Positions 15,750 through 24,542 of a stretch of 43,467 bases of DNA are shown here, piece by piece (position 1 is the first letter of the stretch; each line of letters opens with the position of its first letter). Position numbers and translations under genes: made by a program. Below the pieces are notes generated by a model that was given only the letters and a program-made list of their open reading frames with translations, made no database searches and was not told the DNA's origin. This stretch comes from Bacillota bacterium (GTDB taxonomy: Bacteria > Bacillota > Sulfobacillia > Sulfobacillales > Sulfobacillaceae), in assembly GCA_023475835.1 (NCBI GenBank), contig JAMCVM010000024.1:1-43467 (forward strand), given 5' to 3'.

Positions 15750-17150
15750 ATGGGGATGGATCAAGCGTTGCAAGCGCGAATGCGTCAGATTCCCGCGATT
15801 CAGGAACTCTATCGACAATTGCAGTGGGAACGTCCGACGGTGTGGCAGAAGGAGGGGCTGAACCAGGTATTAGTCGAAGTGCGCGAGGAGGTCCGGAACG
15901 GTCAGGCGGTGCCGGTGTTGGATCGACTGCTGGAACGCATTCGGGATGCGGCCCAAAACTTGGCGACGCCTAGCCTGCGCCCGGTGATTAACGCCACCGG
16001 AGTGGTGATTCACACAAATTTGGGACGGAGTCCGCTGTCGCAAGAGGTGATGGATCGCGTGCGCCAGGTGGCGTCTGGATATTCTACGTTGGAATATCGC
16101 TTGGACCAAGGGGTGCGCGGGTCGCGCCACGATCATGTAGGTGCCTTGCTTCAGCAGCTAATCGGCGCTGAAGCAGCGATGGTGGTGAATAATAATGCCG
16201 CCGCGGTGCTTTTGGCACTGTCGCAATTGGCCAAAGGGTATGAAGTGATCGTGTCTCGGGGTCAACTGGTGGAAATTGGGGGCTCATTCCGCATTCCTGA
16301 GGTGATGGCAGCGTCCGGGGCTCATCTAATCGAAGTGGGGGCGACCAACAAGACCCATTTGGAAGATTACCGGCGGGCTGTGTCGGCTGAGACTCGGGCG
16401 ATTTTAAAGGTGCATGCCTCAAACTTTCGCATGGTTGGATTTACCGAGCAGCCGACGACCGCCGATTTGGTCACTCTGGCCCATGAACATGGCTTGGTCA
16501 TGCTGGAGGACTTAGGCAGTGGGGTCGTAGATGCCTTCTCGCTTGGCGGATATGTTGAACCTTCGGTGCGCGAAGTCCTGGCCGCCGGAGTGGATGTCGT
16601 CACGTTTTCTGGAGACAAACTGCTGGGAGGACCGCAAGCCGGGCTGATTGTCGGACGACGTAAATGGATCGATGGCATGAAAAAGCATCCTTTGGCGCGA
16701 GCGCTTAGGGTGGACAAGATGACGCTCACGGCCTTGGAGGCGGTAATTCGGCTCTATTTAGAGGGGAGGCAGGGGGAACTGCCGTTGTGGCAAATGTTGG
16801 ATGCGAACCCCTTAGAGTTACGCACCCGGGCCCGTCGTCTGGTCGCTCGGTTGCGACGAAATCTTCCTGAACTGATCGAGGTCGTGGCTGAGCTCGGTGT
16901 TTCCGCGGTGGGAGGTGGGTCTATGCCCGGAACTACGCTGCCGACGTGGGTTATCGCGCTGAGCGGCGGCGGAAGACCCGTGCATTACTTAGAAGCGGAA
17001 CTCCGTCGCGGACCGATGCCCGTCATTGCTCGGATTCACGAGGACCGTCTTCTCTTTGACCTGCGAACGGTCCTTCCCCACCAAGAAAGCGCCTTGCGGC
17101 AAGCGATCCTCGCGGCGGTGGGCGCGATCTACGAAAAAAATGAGCAGTGA
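15750..17150 (+). CDS. selA: L-seryl-tRNA(Sec) selenium transferase
   Basis: A 466-residue PLP enzyme converting Ser-tRNA(Sec) to Sec-tRNA(Sec) with selenophosphate. The N-terminal helical domain (RMRQIPAIQELYRQ) fits SelA. The core has PVINATGVVIHTNLGRSPLS, VVNNNAAAVLLALSQLA, LVEIGGSFRIPEVM, ATNKTHLEDY and the PLP-binding Lys in TFSGDKLLGGPQAG. Length matches bacterial SelA. No selB, selD or tRNA-Sec is adjacent, although selB often follows selA. A role in selenoprotein synthesis is therefore probable but depends on genes outside the window. ATG 15750 or 15756 is behind GGAGAAGGG. Confidence 0.9.
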   Translation: MGMDQALQARMRQIPAIQELYRQLQWERPTVWQKEGLNQVLVEVREEVRNGQAVPVLDRLLERIRDAAQNLATPSLRPVINATGVVIHTNLGRSPLSQEVMDRVRQVASGYSTLEYRLDQGVRGSRHDHVGALLQQLIGAEAAMVVNNNAAAVLLALSQLAKGYEVIVSRGQLVEIGGSFRIPEVMAASGAHLIEVGATNKTHLEDYRRAVSAETRAILKVHASNFRMVGFTEQPTTADLVTLAHEHGLVMLEDLGSGVVDAFSLGGYVEPSVREVLAAGVDVVTFSGDKLLGGPQAGLIVGRRKWIDGMKKHPLARALRVDKMTLTALEAVIRLYLEGRQGELPLWQMLDANPLELRTRARRLVARLRRNLPELIEVVAELGVSAVGGGSMPGTTLPTWVIALSGGGRPVHYLEAELRRGPMPVIARIHEDRLLFDLRTVLPHQESALRQAILAAVGAIYEKNEQ

Positions 17151-17173
17151 TAGGGTGCTCGGATAGGGACCAT

Positions 17174-17620
17174 TTAGCTGCTAGTTGGGTCCGCTTTGGC
17201 TACCAAAATTTTGAGTAGCGCTGCCAGCACCGTGTCTCCGGTCGACTTTTTAGTTTCGATCTGAAAAGTGACCAAGCCACCACGTTCTGCCCGGTCTTCG
17301 CGAACGACCACTTCGGTTTCTACGTGGATTGTGTCGCCGATGAAGGTTGGCCCGGTGAAGCGTACGCGATCCATTCCATAAAATGCCACGACTAAGCGAG
17401 GCTCCATGATTAACAGGCCGGAGGTAATGGCCAGAATTAACAAGCCATGCGCAACGCGCTGGCCAAATATGCTGTGCGCTGCATAGTCGCTATCGGTATG
17501 GAGGGGATACCAATCCCCGCTAAGACTGGCAAACAGGACAATATCCGTCTCGGTGATGGTGCGGGCGCGGGTTGTGGTGTGGTCTCCAAGGTGCAGTGCC
17601 TCAAATGGTTTGGTTAACAT
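17174..17620 (-). CDS. MaoC-like (R)-hydratase, hot-dog fold
   Basis: About 148 residues of the MaoC dehydratase family, convergent with selA. The hydratase-2 motif is visible as SLSGDWYPLHTDSDYAAHSI followed by GQRVAHGLLILAI: Asp and His of the active site in 'gD.nPlH.d..yA', then the overhanging segment. Members hydrate trans-2-enoyl-CoA or related thioesters. The ATG at 17620 is behind AAGGAG; an open frame extends to 17692 but is Arg-rich and overlaps a hairpin, so it was not used. Substrate cannot be predicted. Confidence 0.85.
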   Translation of the reverse strand: MLTKPFEALHLGDHTTTRARTITETDIVLFASLSGDWYPLHTDSDYAAHSIFGQRVAHGLLILAITSGLLIMEPRLVVAFYGMDRVRFTGPTFIGDTIHVETEVVVREDRAERGGLVTFQIETKKSTGDTVLAALLKILVAKADPTSS

Positions 17621-17676
17621 CGAATGTCTCCTTATGTGGTGTGGTCTCGTTGCTTCGGCTCGACGGCGTTTTAGGG

Positions 17677-17707
17677 CCACGGGCTCGGACATAATCTGAG
17701 CCCGTGG
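17677..17707. repeat. Long hairpin in the divergent intergenic region
   Basis: CCACGGGCTCGGA pairs with TCTGAGCCCGTGG across the loop CATAA: 10 perfect bp plus an inner three including one G-U. It lies between the MaoC gene (left) and an exported protein gene (right). No T-run follows on either strand, so it is not a standard terminator. It may be an operator or a 5'-UTR structure for either gene. Confidence 0.6.
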
Positions 17708-17751
17708 GCATATGGCTATAGTAGGCCAAGCCGAGGGGGCTGTCAGCGGTC

Positions 17752-18771
17752 ATGAAAGGGAAAGTCACACTATTTTTTTTGATGGTATTTGCGGCGATCC
17801 AAATCTATTTTGCCCGTCAGCCAATGACGCATCAAGTCGTTGGCTCCACTTGGATCGAAGTCAGTCGACAGGCAGGGGCGATCGTAGAGCGCCAACAAGG
17901 CTACTATCTGATTGCTGGCCACCGGGTGTACCAACTGCATGCCAACTCAGTGCACGTGGTGGCAAAGCCTCTTCAGGTGTCGTGGGAAGTGGTTCCTAGG
18001 CCGACTGGGTTTGGCACTTGGCAAGTGGCTTATACGCGTCAAGGGATGCCGGTAATCGGCAGTGGTCAGGCGGTATTTCCGAGTAGTCACGGCACGCAAG
18101 TGATATGGAAGGATCCTAGCAGTGGTCTGCTCTATCAGAGTCAGGGAGAAGGAGACGGCTTAAGCCCTTATGCCAGTTACTTGCGAAGCGTTGGGCGCAT
18201 TCTCTGGGCGCCCGACGGTGCTGCCGTGGCCGTCGAGGCGGTTGGACCTCAAGGCGCTGGGGTGTATGTCTTTGACGGGGACAAAAATCAAACCGTTCTA
18301 AGAACTCCCTCACCGATCCAGGATTTCGGCTTCACCCGACAAGAGACGGTGTTGGCGGCGCTGCGGCGCGGGAAAATTTTGTGGCAGGGCCACCCGAGGG
18401 TAAGCCTACCCGGATTAAGTCGCGCCTCGGTCGATAATGGAGTGGCCAGTATCTGGGGCATTCACCAGTCTCAGACGGTGTTGTGGGAGGACGGTCGAAT
18501 CCGCATGCGAAACCGACCCGACGTCACCTATGTGGGCAGTGCGGAATTTTCCGAAAACGGTTCCGACGTTGCCGTTTTGGCTGAGAATAGCGAGGGTAAA
18601 GGGGAACTCTATTTAGATGGTCCGACCCATCAATGGTCCTTGCGCCTGCCTTATGACATTGCCATCAGGAACTACCACTTGGACGGGTTTTTAGGCAACC
18701 GTTGGGTGTTGGTTAGCGTCGACTCGGGTCACGACCGCGGAACCTACGCTTGGTGGGTGAATGCCTTGTAG
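17752..18771 (+). CDS. Exported or membrane-anchored beta-rich protein of unknown function
   Basis: A 339-residue protein. The N-terminus (MKGKVTLFFLMVFAAIQIYF) is a short signal peptide or membrane anchor, with no lipobox Cys. The rest is rich in short beta-strand-like blocks with recurring Trp/Asp-Gly (ILWAPDGAAVAVEAV, AEFSENGSDVAVLAEN), reminiscent of WD40/TolB-like propeller blades. I cannot name a family. It stands alone between the hairpin and the tRNA-Val gene. The frame is intact and codon use looks like its neighbours, so it is probably expressed at the cell surface. Confidence 0.7.
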   Translation: MKGKVTLFFLMVFAAIQIYFARQPMTHQVVGSTWIEVSRQAGAIVERQQGYYLIAGHRVYQLHANSVHVVAKPLQVSWEVVPRPTGFGTWQVAYTRQGMPVIGSGQAVFPSSHGTQVIWKDPSSGLLYQSQGEGDGLSPYASYLRSVGRILWAPDGAAVAVEAVGPQGAGVYVFDGDKNQTVLRTPSPIQDFGFTRQETVLAALRRGKILWQGHPRVSLPGLSRASVDNGVASIWGIHQSQTVLWEDGRIRMRNRPDVTYVGSAEFSENGSDVAVLAENSEGKGELYLDGPTHQWSLRLPYDIAIRNYHLDGFLGNRWVLVSVDSGHDRGTYAWWVNAL

Positions 18772-19099
18772 CCCGCTCAGCACCGGAACGACACCCAGCG
18801 GCCAACCTACGGCGCTGAAGGGGAAGTCCGAGCGGGCTCGGCAGTCGAACGGGCAATGGGGCGCTAGGCGGCAGTTCCGTCAGTCTAAAACGGGTCCACC
18901 AGACGCTAAAACATCTGGCGACGATTGGGGACCTTCCCCTGGCCAAAGGCGCAGCCATGCATGCCATTCGCCGGGGGCTGATTGTGGCTGGGGTGTCTGA
19001 CGCGGCCACCGCGCATTTAATTCGATGGAAACCAAAACCAGGGCCTAATCCTAACCTCTATCGGGGAAAGCATTGCTATAGCCATCCGCTCCAGCCGGG

Positions 19100-19306
19100 G
19101 GCATTACCGCAACAGTCCCGGCGGCCGAGACCGTCCACCTAATCCCTGCCAGCCAGACTGAAGATCAGGCGGTCTGGGACGCCTAGCCATTTCTCGCCGA
19201 CTGGGCCGCGAAGGAAAATCTTGCCGCTCGTTTTGCCGCCGATATGGCGACAACGAAGGGCGTGATAATTCGCTCTCACATCGGCGATAAAATTGGCAAG
19301 CCCTAG
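19100..19306 (+). pseudogene. Relic of an unidentified gene upstream of tRNA-Val
   Basis: One frame reads coherently for about 68 codons (AAETVHLIPASQTEDQAVWD, then PFLADWAAKENLAARFAADM), with a single TAG at 19184-19186 where CAG would restore Gln, and ends at TAG 19304. No start codon or ribosome binding site is evident. The preceding stretch (18772-19099) continues in other frames only, as if frameshifted. I do not recognise the protein. It is called a relic because the reading is protein-like but broken. Confidence 0.4.
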
Positions 19307-19324
19307 GATTCATGCGGTTTGGGG

Positions 19325-19399
19325 TGGTGGGCGAACCAGGGATCGAACCTGGGACCCCCTGCTTGTAAGGCAGGTGCTCTACCGCTGAGCTATTCGCCC
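19325..19399 (-). tRNA. tRNA-Val (anticodon UAC)
   Basis: The complement gives a full cloverleaf: acceptor GGGCGAA paired with TTCGCCC, discriminator A and an encoded CCA. The anticodon stem is CCTGC/GCAGG around CTTACAA, so the anticodon is TAC and reads GUA. The T-loop is GGTTCGATCC. It is on the opposite strand to the two tRNA genes that follow. Confidence 0.95.
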
Positions 19400-19411
19400 T
19401 TAACCGCTTAT

Positions 19412-19440
19412 ACTATATCGTGGAGGGGGATTGGTGTCAA
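19412..19440 (-). promoter_or_regulatory. Promoter of tRNA-Val
   Basis: On the - strand: TTGACA (19440-19435), a 17-base spacer, then TATAGT (19417-19412), placed 13 bases before the mature tRNA 5' end. It is a near-consensus sigma-A promoter. Confidence 0.8.
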
Positions 19441-19775
19441 ATCCTTGGCAGCCGTAGGTGACTTCCGGCGGAGTTGATGGCAATCCTTCCGGTCGAGGTC
19501 CAAGAATTCCGAGGAAGCGGTGATGAGAGCGTGGGCTCACTTTTCTCGCGAAAATGCCCAAAAGAGGGCCGGGGTGATTCGAAGGCTGGATCGAGATACC
19601 ACAGAACCTTGAACCTGGGGTCAGCATCTTTGGGTTTAGACCCAACCAAGCATTTTCAGATGCCGATCTTTTTTGCAGTAGCGGCTGCATCGCGGATCCA
19701 TGAATGGGAAAGAAGTCAAATTGCTTGGCCGAGATGCCAACGATTTCAAAGGCAAAAATCGCTTAAAAGTTTAGG
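19441..19775. other. Intergenic region between the divergent tRNA promoters
   Basis: About 335 bases with open frames on both strands but no ribosome binding site or recognisable family. I see nothing beyond the flanking promoters. Confidence 0.5.
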
Positions 19776-19805
19776 TTGACAGATGAGTGCGGTCCGTGGC
19801 ATAAT
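19776..19805 (+). promoter_or_regulatory. Promoter of the tRNA-Asp/tRNA-Phe pair
   Basis: TTGACA (19776-19781), an 18-base spacer and CATAAT (19800-19805). Transcription would begin about 40 bases before tRNA-Asp. Confidence 0.7.
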
Positions 19806-19850
19806 GACGCTCGTGGCAGTTAACCGATAGTCGATGAAAACTAAATACGC

Positions 19851-19928
19851 GGAGGCGTGGTGTAGCCGGCCTAACACGCATGCCTGTCACGCATGAGATC
19901 ACGGGTTCGAATCCCGTCGCCTCCGCCA
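19851..19928 (+). tRNA. tRNA-Asp (anticodon GUC)
   Basis: The acceptor GGAGGCG pairs with CGCCTCC, followed by discriminator G and an encoded CCA. The anticodon stem CATGC/GCATG encloses CTGTCAC, so the anticodon is GTC. The T-arm is ACGGG-TTCGAAT-CCCGT. The gene lies 5 bases before tRNA-Phe in the same transcript. Confidence 0.95.
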
Positions 19929-19933
19929 TCGAT

Positions 19934-20009
<76 letters not shown>

Positions 20010-20020
20010 TAATTTAAATT

Positions 20021-20044
20021 CCTGCAATTGATGCAGGTTTTTTT
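20021..20044 (+). terminator. Terminator of the tRNA-Asp/tRNA-Phe transcript
   Basis: CCTGCA-ATTGA-TGCAGG followed by seven T residues (20038-20044). It is placed right after tRNA-Phe. Confidence 0.85.
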
Positions 20045-20526
20045 GTGTTTTGATCGCGGTCTGTGCTGGACGAGGATAGGATTACAATTCTCCGAGGCGT
20101 GGTCAGATGCGAAGGACTCACGCAGAAGCCGCTGCATCCTAGGCGTCGTTATCAGTGGAGCACGAACGGGACGCTTCTATCAATTCCTCGTCAAAGCCTC
20201 TCCGTCCTCAGCGCGGTGACATCGCCAAACAGCCGACCGTCTCGTCCTAACTGGTGGAATTTAGGCGGGGGAGTTGAGACCATTCATCGACTGGTAGAAA
20301 GCGCGAGTTCGGTTGACGCGAGATCGCAGATACCAATAAGACGTTTGCTAAGCCTCTGGGATACACGCGTCTCAGCGGGTGGAGGCTTCACGATTTAAAA
20401 CGGGGCCTATTGGCCCTTGATTTTTGACCGCCTAAGCTCTACAACAAAAGTAGCTCGCTTGCAGAGTGTACCCAAACGGGCAGGGCAGGATCGGAAAAGG
20501 AACTGCCAAAGACGGAAGGGTATTTC
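20045..20526. other. Non-coding stretch between tRNA-Phe and the nitronate monooxygenase gene
   Basis: About 480 bases without a supported gene; frames at 20028-20398 are not protein-like and lack ribosome binding sites. A GGGCC-TATT-GGCCC hairpin at 20403-20416, followed by TTGATTTTT, may be a weak terminator. Nothing else is seen. Confidence 0.4.
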
Positions 20527-21492
20527 ATGATCCACACCGAGATGACCGATGCTTGGGGCCTTCGCTATCCCATTGTGGGTGCTCCTATGGTGGCGGTTGC
20601 CGACGGTCGGCTGGCCGCGGCTGTCGCCTCTGCCGGAGGACTGGGCATGATCGGCATTGGCAATCAGTCTCCAGAGTTTATTCGAGAACAGTCAGAAGTG
20701 GCGCGGAGCGGTGGTGCGTTTGGCATTGGCCTCTCGGTCTGGACCCTGGAGAAACGTCCGGACTTGCTGGAGGCCTCTATCGCCCAGCATCCTGATCTCT
20801 TAGCGTTATCCTTCGGAGAGACTGCACCCTACGTTCCTCTGGCGCATGCCGCCGGGATTCGAGTGGCCGCTCAGGTGTCGAGTCGTCAGCAGGCGCTGGC
20901 TGCAGAGCGCGCTGGGGTGGACGTCATCGTAGCGCAGGGCGGGGAGGCTGGCGGCCATACCGGGGATGTCGCGACTTTACCGCTGTTGCAAATTGTCTTA
21001 GAGACCGTGAAGGTACCCGTGCTGGCGGCGGGTGGGATTGGTTCGGCCGCCGGAGTAGCCGCCGCGTTAGCTGCGGGGGCAGCCGGAGTTTGGCTGGGCA
21101 CGGCGTTTCTCGCCTGTCCCGAAGCGCTTCACAACCAGGCGGCGCGTTCCAGGCTCTTGGAAGCCAACGAGACAGAAACGATGAGAACCCATGTTTTTGA
21201 TGTCCTTACCCATGTTGACTGGCCGGATGAATATGCGGGCAGGGCTTTGACCAACCCGTTTCTATTGCAGTGGCAGGGAAATCCTCAATTTCAAACATCC
21301 AACCAAGCGGTCGAGCAATTTCGATCCGGGCGCGGCGACTACCAAGTGGACTATATCTACGCGGGCCAGGGCGTGGGGTTAACCACATCAGAGCAATCGG
21401 CGGCAGACATCGTCAGAGAACTTGGCGAGGGCGCCGAAATAAAGTTGCGGAATCGGATGCGTCAGCTTTTGGGTGAGCCGGTTTCTTCCTAA
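20527..21492 (+). CDS. Nitronate monooxygenase / 2-nitropropane dioxygenase family flavoprotein
   Basis: A 321-residue TIM-barrel flavoprotein. The N-terminal PIVGAPMVAVADGRLAAAV and GGLGMIGIG are the usual 'P.i.apM...a...lAaavs.AGglG.ig' start. VIVAQGGEAGGHTGD carries the family's active-site His, and VLAAGGIGSAAGVAAALAAG plus GVWLGTAFL form the FMN phosphate site. The family oxidises alkyl nitronates (such as propionate-3-nitronate) using FMN and O2; related proteins are FabK-like enoyl reductases, so the exact substrate is uncertain. A GGAAGG ribosome binding site precedes the ATG. It stands alone, downstream of the tRNA genes. Confidence 0.85.
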   Translation: MIHTEMTDAWGLRYPIVGAPMVAVADGRLAAAVASAGGLGMIGIGNQSPEFIREQSEVARSGGAFGIGLSVWTLEKRPDLLEASIAQHPDLLALSFGETAPYVPLAHAAGIRVAAQVSSRQQALAAERAGVDVIVAQGGEAGGHTGDVATLPLLQIVLETVKVPVLAAGGIGSAAGVAAALAAGAAGVWLGTAFLACPEALHNQAARSRLLEANETETMRTHVFDVLTHVDWPDEYAGRALTNPFLLQWQGNPQFQTSNQAVEQFRSGRGDYQVDYIYAGQGVGLTTSEQSAADIVRELGEGAEIKLRNRMRQLLGEPVSS

Positions 21493-21732
21493 CCTAGGGA
21501 GCTTAAAGATGTGCTTTTCGATGGTGAGGTCAGAGGCATTGGTAAGTTCTGACCGGGCATGATAGGCGAACGAAGGCAATCCGTGGATAGGTGAGGGGGA
21601 GGAGTGGCCTGCTGTGAATGGCCACCCTATCTGCGCTTAGGGTTCAGACTCTGGCTCGACCGCTTGATGCGGGAATAGCGCATTCATTCCTGTGAGTTTC
21701 TTTCGGTTATCGCCCGACACTCCTTCGCATGA

Positions 21733-22104
21733 AAAAGTCAATCTAAGTCGTCTTGCGATGGCCGGGTTTACGGCCAAAGCCTGGTCGACTGTTCCTTAGA
21801 ATGGATCGATGACATTCGATTGGCAGATCAGAGACCAAATCCACGTTGTTTTAGCGGAAGATATTTTAATGTTTGGGGAACCATAGGGGGGGTTCTGGGA
21901 GCCTTGTGGCTTTCGACGCTCATTGCGATATACTTCGAGTCGAATCTCATTTAGCTAGGCAATGTGCACCTCAAGATCGAACGAGTTCGCCATCGTTTTC
22001 GATATGTTGCCTTTCTTTGGCGGCGACGCACTGCGTAGGATCCAAAGTGGATTATGAGCATGATAGACGGCTATCCCCATGGGGGATACCAAGGTGTTCG
22101 ATGA
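21733..22104 (+). pseudogene. Relic of an unidentified membrane protein
   Basis: A frame reads coherently across about 120 codons but with TAG at 21952 and 22036 and no usable start. It includes a hydrophobic stretch (VWGTIGGVLGALWLSTLIAI) preceded by a polar, Cys-containing part (CSLEWIDDIRLADQRPNPRC) and followed by a basic part. CAG at both stops would restore Gln. I do not recognise the family. The surrounding 21493-22690 has no intact gene. Confidence 0.35.
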
Positions 22105-22208
22105 TGGTCTCATCGGGTTCGAGAGGATGCTAGAGACTCTCCGGGGTTAGGGGACATCTGTCAAAATGGGTTGTTGGACAGGCTGTGACGGGCGTTATCG
22201 CGTAAAGC

Positions 22209-22367
22209 GTGGGGCTATTTCGAAGAGCAATCCACCCTTTTGACCGAAAGGTTACGTTTGTTATGACGGAAGAATCGTCAGAAATAATGACCCGAGGCGA
22301 AGGAGTTTTGCTGGCGCAGCTTGATTGCACTCGCTGTAAAGGTATGATTAAGTTGGGAACGTTATAA
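22209..22367 (+). pseudogene. Short relic frame with a CxxC motif
   Basis: About 52 codons from GTG 22209, or 34 from ATG 22263, ending with LLAQLDCTRCKGMIKLGTL. The frame continues upstream past a TAA (CAA would be Gln) into VVGQAVTGVIA. The CxxC resembles a zinc-ribbon start. No good ribosome binding site is present. It could be a tiny gene or the tail of a decayed one; I lean to decay. Confidence 0.25.
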
Positions 22368-22690
22368 TGGTTGCTCTTTTGGGGCGTTTTCAGAGGAAGC
22401 CCGATTTAGAGACGTCTTTTATGGTCGGAACCCATACTGGGTGACCGATCCATAATGGTTTGGACGGAGTCTAGGTGGTCTAAACCAGTGGATAGGTCGA
22501 CTCATCTCAGCGGCTAATTCTATAAGAGCAGCGCGATGGGACGAAACATGAACGGGCTGGCGGCTACCTTTGGATTTGGAATGGCCATTGGCACCCACGT
22601 GCCGCGCAGTTTGAGGTCGATAAATAGGGATGCTATGGTGATTTGTCAGGTTGGTGTCCTTTCGCCACGGCAACGAGGGAGCAATCGATA

Positions 22691-23011
22691 ATGATACGGG
22701 CCTATGTCTTATTTGTCCTCGCAGGATTTGCCGAGATCGGCGGGGGATACTTGGTTTGGCAGTGGTTGAGAAATGGTTGGTCGTTCTGGATTGGCCTTTT
22801 AGGCGGGCTTCTACTCTTTTTTTACGGAGTGATTGCGACCCGGCAAGAGTTCGGTTCGTTTGGCAAGGTTTATGCGGCTTATGGAGGAGCGTTCATAGTC
22901 TTATCCGTTTTCTGGGGATGGGGGATCGATCATCGACGTCCGGATGTGACGGAGTGGGTCGGTGCAGGGATATGCTTGATTGGAGTGACGGTGATGCTTT
23001 GGAAACACTAA
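22691..23011 (+). CDS. YnfA/UPF0060 family small membrane protein
   Basis: A 106-residue protein with four hydrophobic helices and clear YnfA features: FVLAGFAEIGGGYLVWQWLR near the start, YGVIATRQEFGSFGKVYAAY in the middle, and FWGWGIDHRRPDVTEWVGAG before the last helix. The family is related to small multidrug-resistance transporters; its substrate is not settled. ATG 22691 follows GAGGGAGCAATCGATA. An upstream in-frame extension to 22643 is not family-like. It is an intact gene among decayed sequence. Confidence 0.9.
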   Translation: MIRAYVLFVLAGFAEIGGGYLVWQWLRNGWSFWIGLLGGLLLFFYGVIATRQEFGSFGKVYAAYGGAFIVLSVFWGWGIDHRRPDVTEWVGAGICLIGVTVMLWKH

Positions 23012-23149
23012 GGGCCGCTTTGGAGGGCGTCCCGTTGTCCTTCATGCGTTTTCGGGGTTCCTGCGGATCGCCATGGTCTTCTGTGATTGATGCTGGCCCC
23101 AGAAACTTAGACCATCTGGAAGACTCTCAAATGTTGCATGGACTCCTCG

Positions 23150-23269
23150 ATGAAAACATAGACTTCGCCGTTCAAGGTACAAGTGACCTTAGAACGCTTC
23201 AAAGAAGGAAACACCGTGACGGAGATGGTTGCCAAATACGACATTCACCCGGGACCATGGCATCGCTAA
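23150..23269 (+). pseudogene. IS3-type transposase OrfA relic
   Basis: A 40-codon stretch reading PFKVQVTLERFKEGNTVTEM, then VAKYDIHPG. It matches the N-terminal helix-turn-helix of IS3/IS150 OrfA proteins ('fK.kvaleal.ge.tv.ela.kygvhp..i..W'). A TAG at 23159-23161 and a TAA at 23267-23269 interrupt it, and the rest of the element is not recognisable. Clearly inactive. Confidence 0.55.
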
Positions 23270-23640
23270 AAGCGCTTAGCCCGGGACGGCGTTTCGCGTT
23301 CAGCTCTGAAGAACGTAATTTGGAAGTGCCTCTGGGTACCACGTTCGAGAATGTGCAAAACAAATTCTCGCAGCCAGGCCGGGATCGCTGCACGGCACTG
23401 TGAAATAATCAATAATGGGATCGTATGAGTGGCCGCCTCCACCTGGGGGAGTGGACAACCCTCGGAGACCGTGCGATGATGAATCGGATCGACTCGCATC
23501 TATCAGCGCGTGACGGGGGATTTTGTTGCGCTTCCGGAGGGTCGGTGACGGCCAACCCAGAAAAATTGCATGCCGATACCTATCTCAATCATCAAAGTTC
23601 TTGTGCGTCCGTGGCAGAGCAAACGGCAGCCGAGGCCGAG

Positions 23641-24060
23641 GCGCTCGATGCCTGGTTCATCGCTCTCCTCGTCTGGTTTGGGCCCGTGATGGAGGCCTTG
23701 CTCGGATTTCCGACCCCCGCAAACCCGAGCGCATCCAGCACCAACGGATCGTGGTGCTGGTCTTCGGGGTCCCGCTGTTTTTAACCCAGTGGACGTCCCG
23801 ACGCGAGGGCAATCGTCAAGTGACGGAACCGAAATCAGAGACGACGCTCCAAACGGCGTTCCCACAATGGAACAGCGTGCCGCACATGGATACGGTGGCC
23901 AACGTGTTGGAAAAGATTCCGCCGGGCGCGGTGGAAGCGGTCCTGACAGACATCATTAAAGACTTGCTGCACCACCGGCGGAATGTCCCATTTTGGGGGC
24001 TCGCCTATGATTCGTCGGCGTTGTGCTTGGGAACCCATAAGGATCCTGGACCGGGACCTT
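23641..24060 (+). pseudogene. DDE-transposase relic with frameshifts
   Basis: Two frames join into one transposase-like N-terminal half: DAWFIALLVWFGPVMEALLG in the first frame, then after a shift near 23705 DPRKPERIQHQRIVVLVFG, FLTQWTSRREGNRQVTEP, HMDTVANVLEKIPPGAVEAV and LTDIIKDLLHHRR. This order resembles transposases whose N-terminus reads 'dPR...ritY....l...gl..fl...gSRrq.nr....phmdTl'. The catalytic 'DGT' block and the C-terminal half are not readable. Inactive relic; the exact IS family is uncertain. Confidence 0.5.
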
Positions 24061-24542
24061 GGCATGGTTTGCGGCGACTACCATGGGCAGCTACCACACA
24101 GGCCTGGAATTTCGCTGGGGTGCGGTTCTCAAGCGACCGCGACGACGTTCTGGACGGAATTTGTGTTACTGCCATACTGCCAGCCAGGAGAAGGAGCAGG
24201 ATGGTGAGCGATGCAAATCTGCCCCAGTAGGATATTGGAGTTCGGATGCCATGTTGCATAGAGAATGGTCGGCAGGAGAAAGGGCACGAGAAAGGGCAAG
24301 AGAACCAGCCAGTCGAAACGGGAACCTTTGGATGAGGGGAAATGGGTCGTGATCTCCAGCGCTGTCGACCCGGTGGCGGTCGGGCACCTTGTAGAGACCT
24401 TAAGGTACCTCACCGACACCGGGGATGATGCTGGCGGGACCCTATACGACCTGAAAGTCCAAAGTCAAGGCGAAACCGCACCACCCTGAGGATGCACATC
24501 CAACGTAATCGTGCGACAATGGTGTCGACGGGAGGTGCCTTG

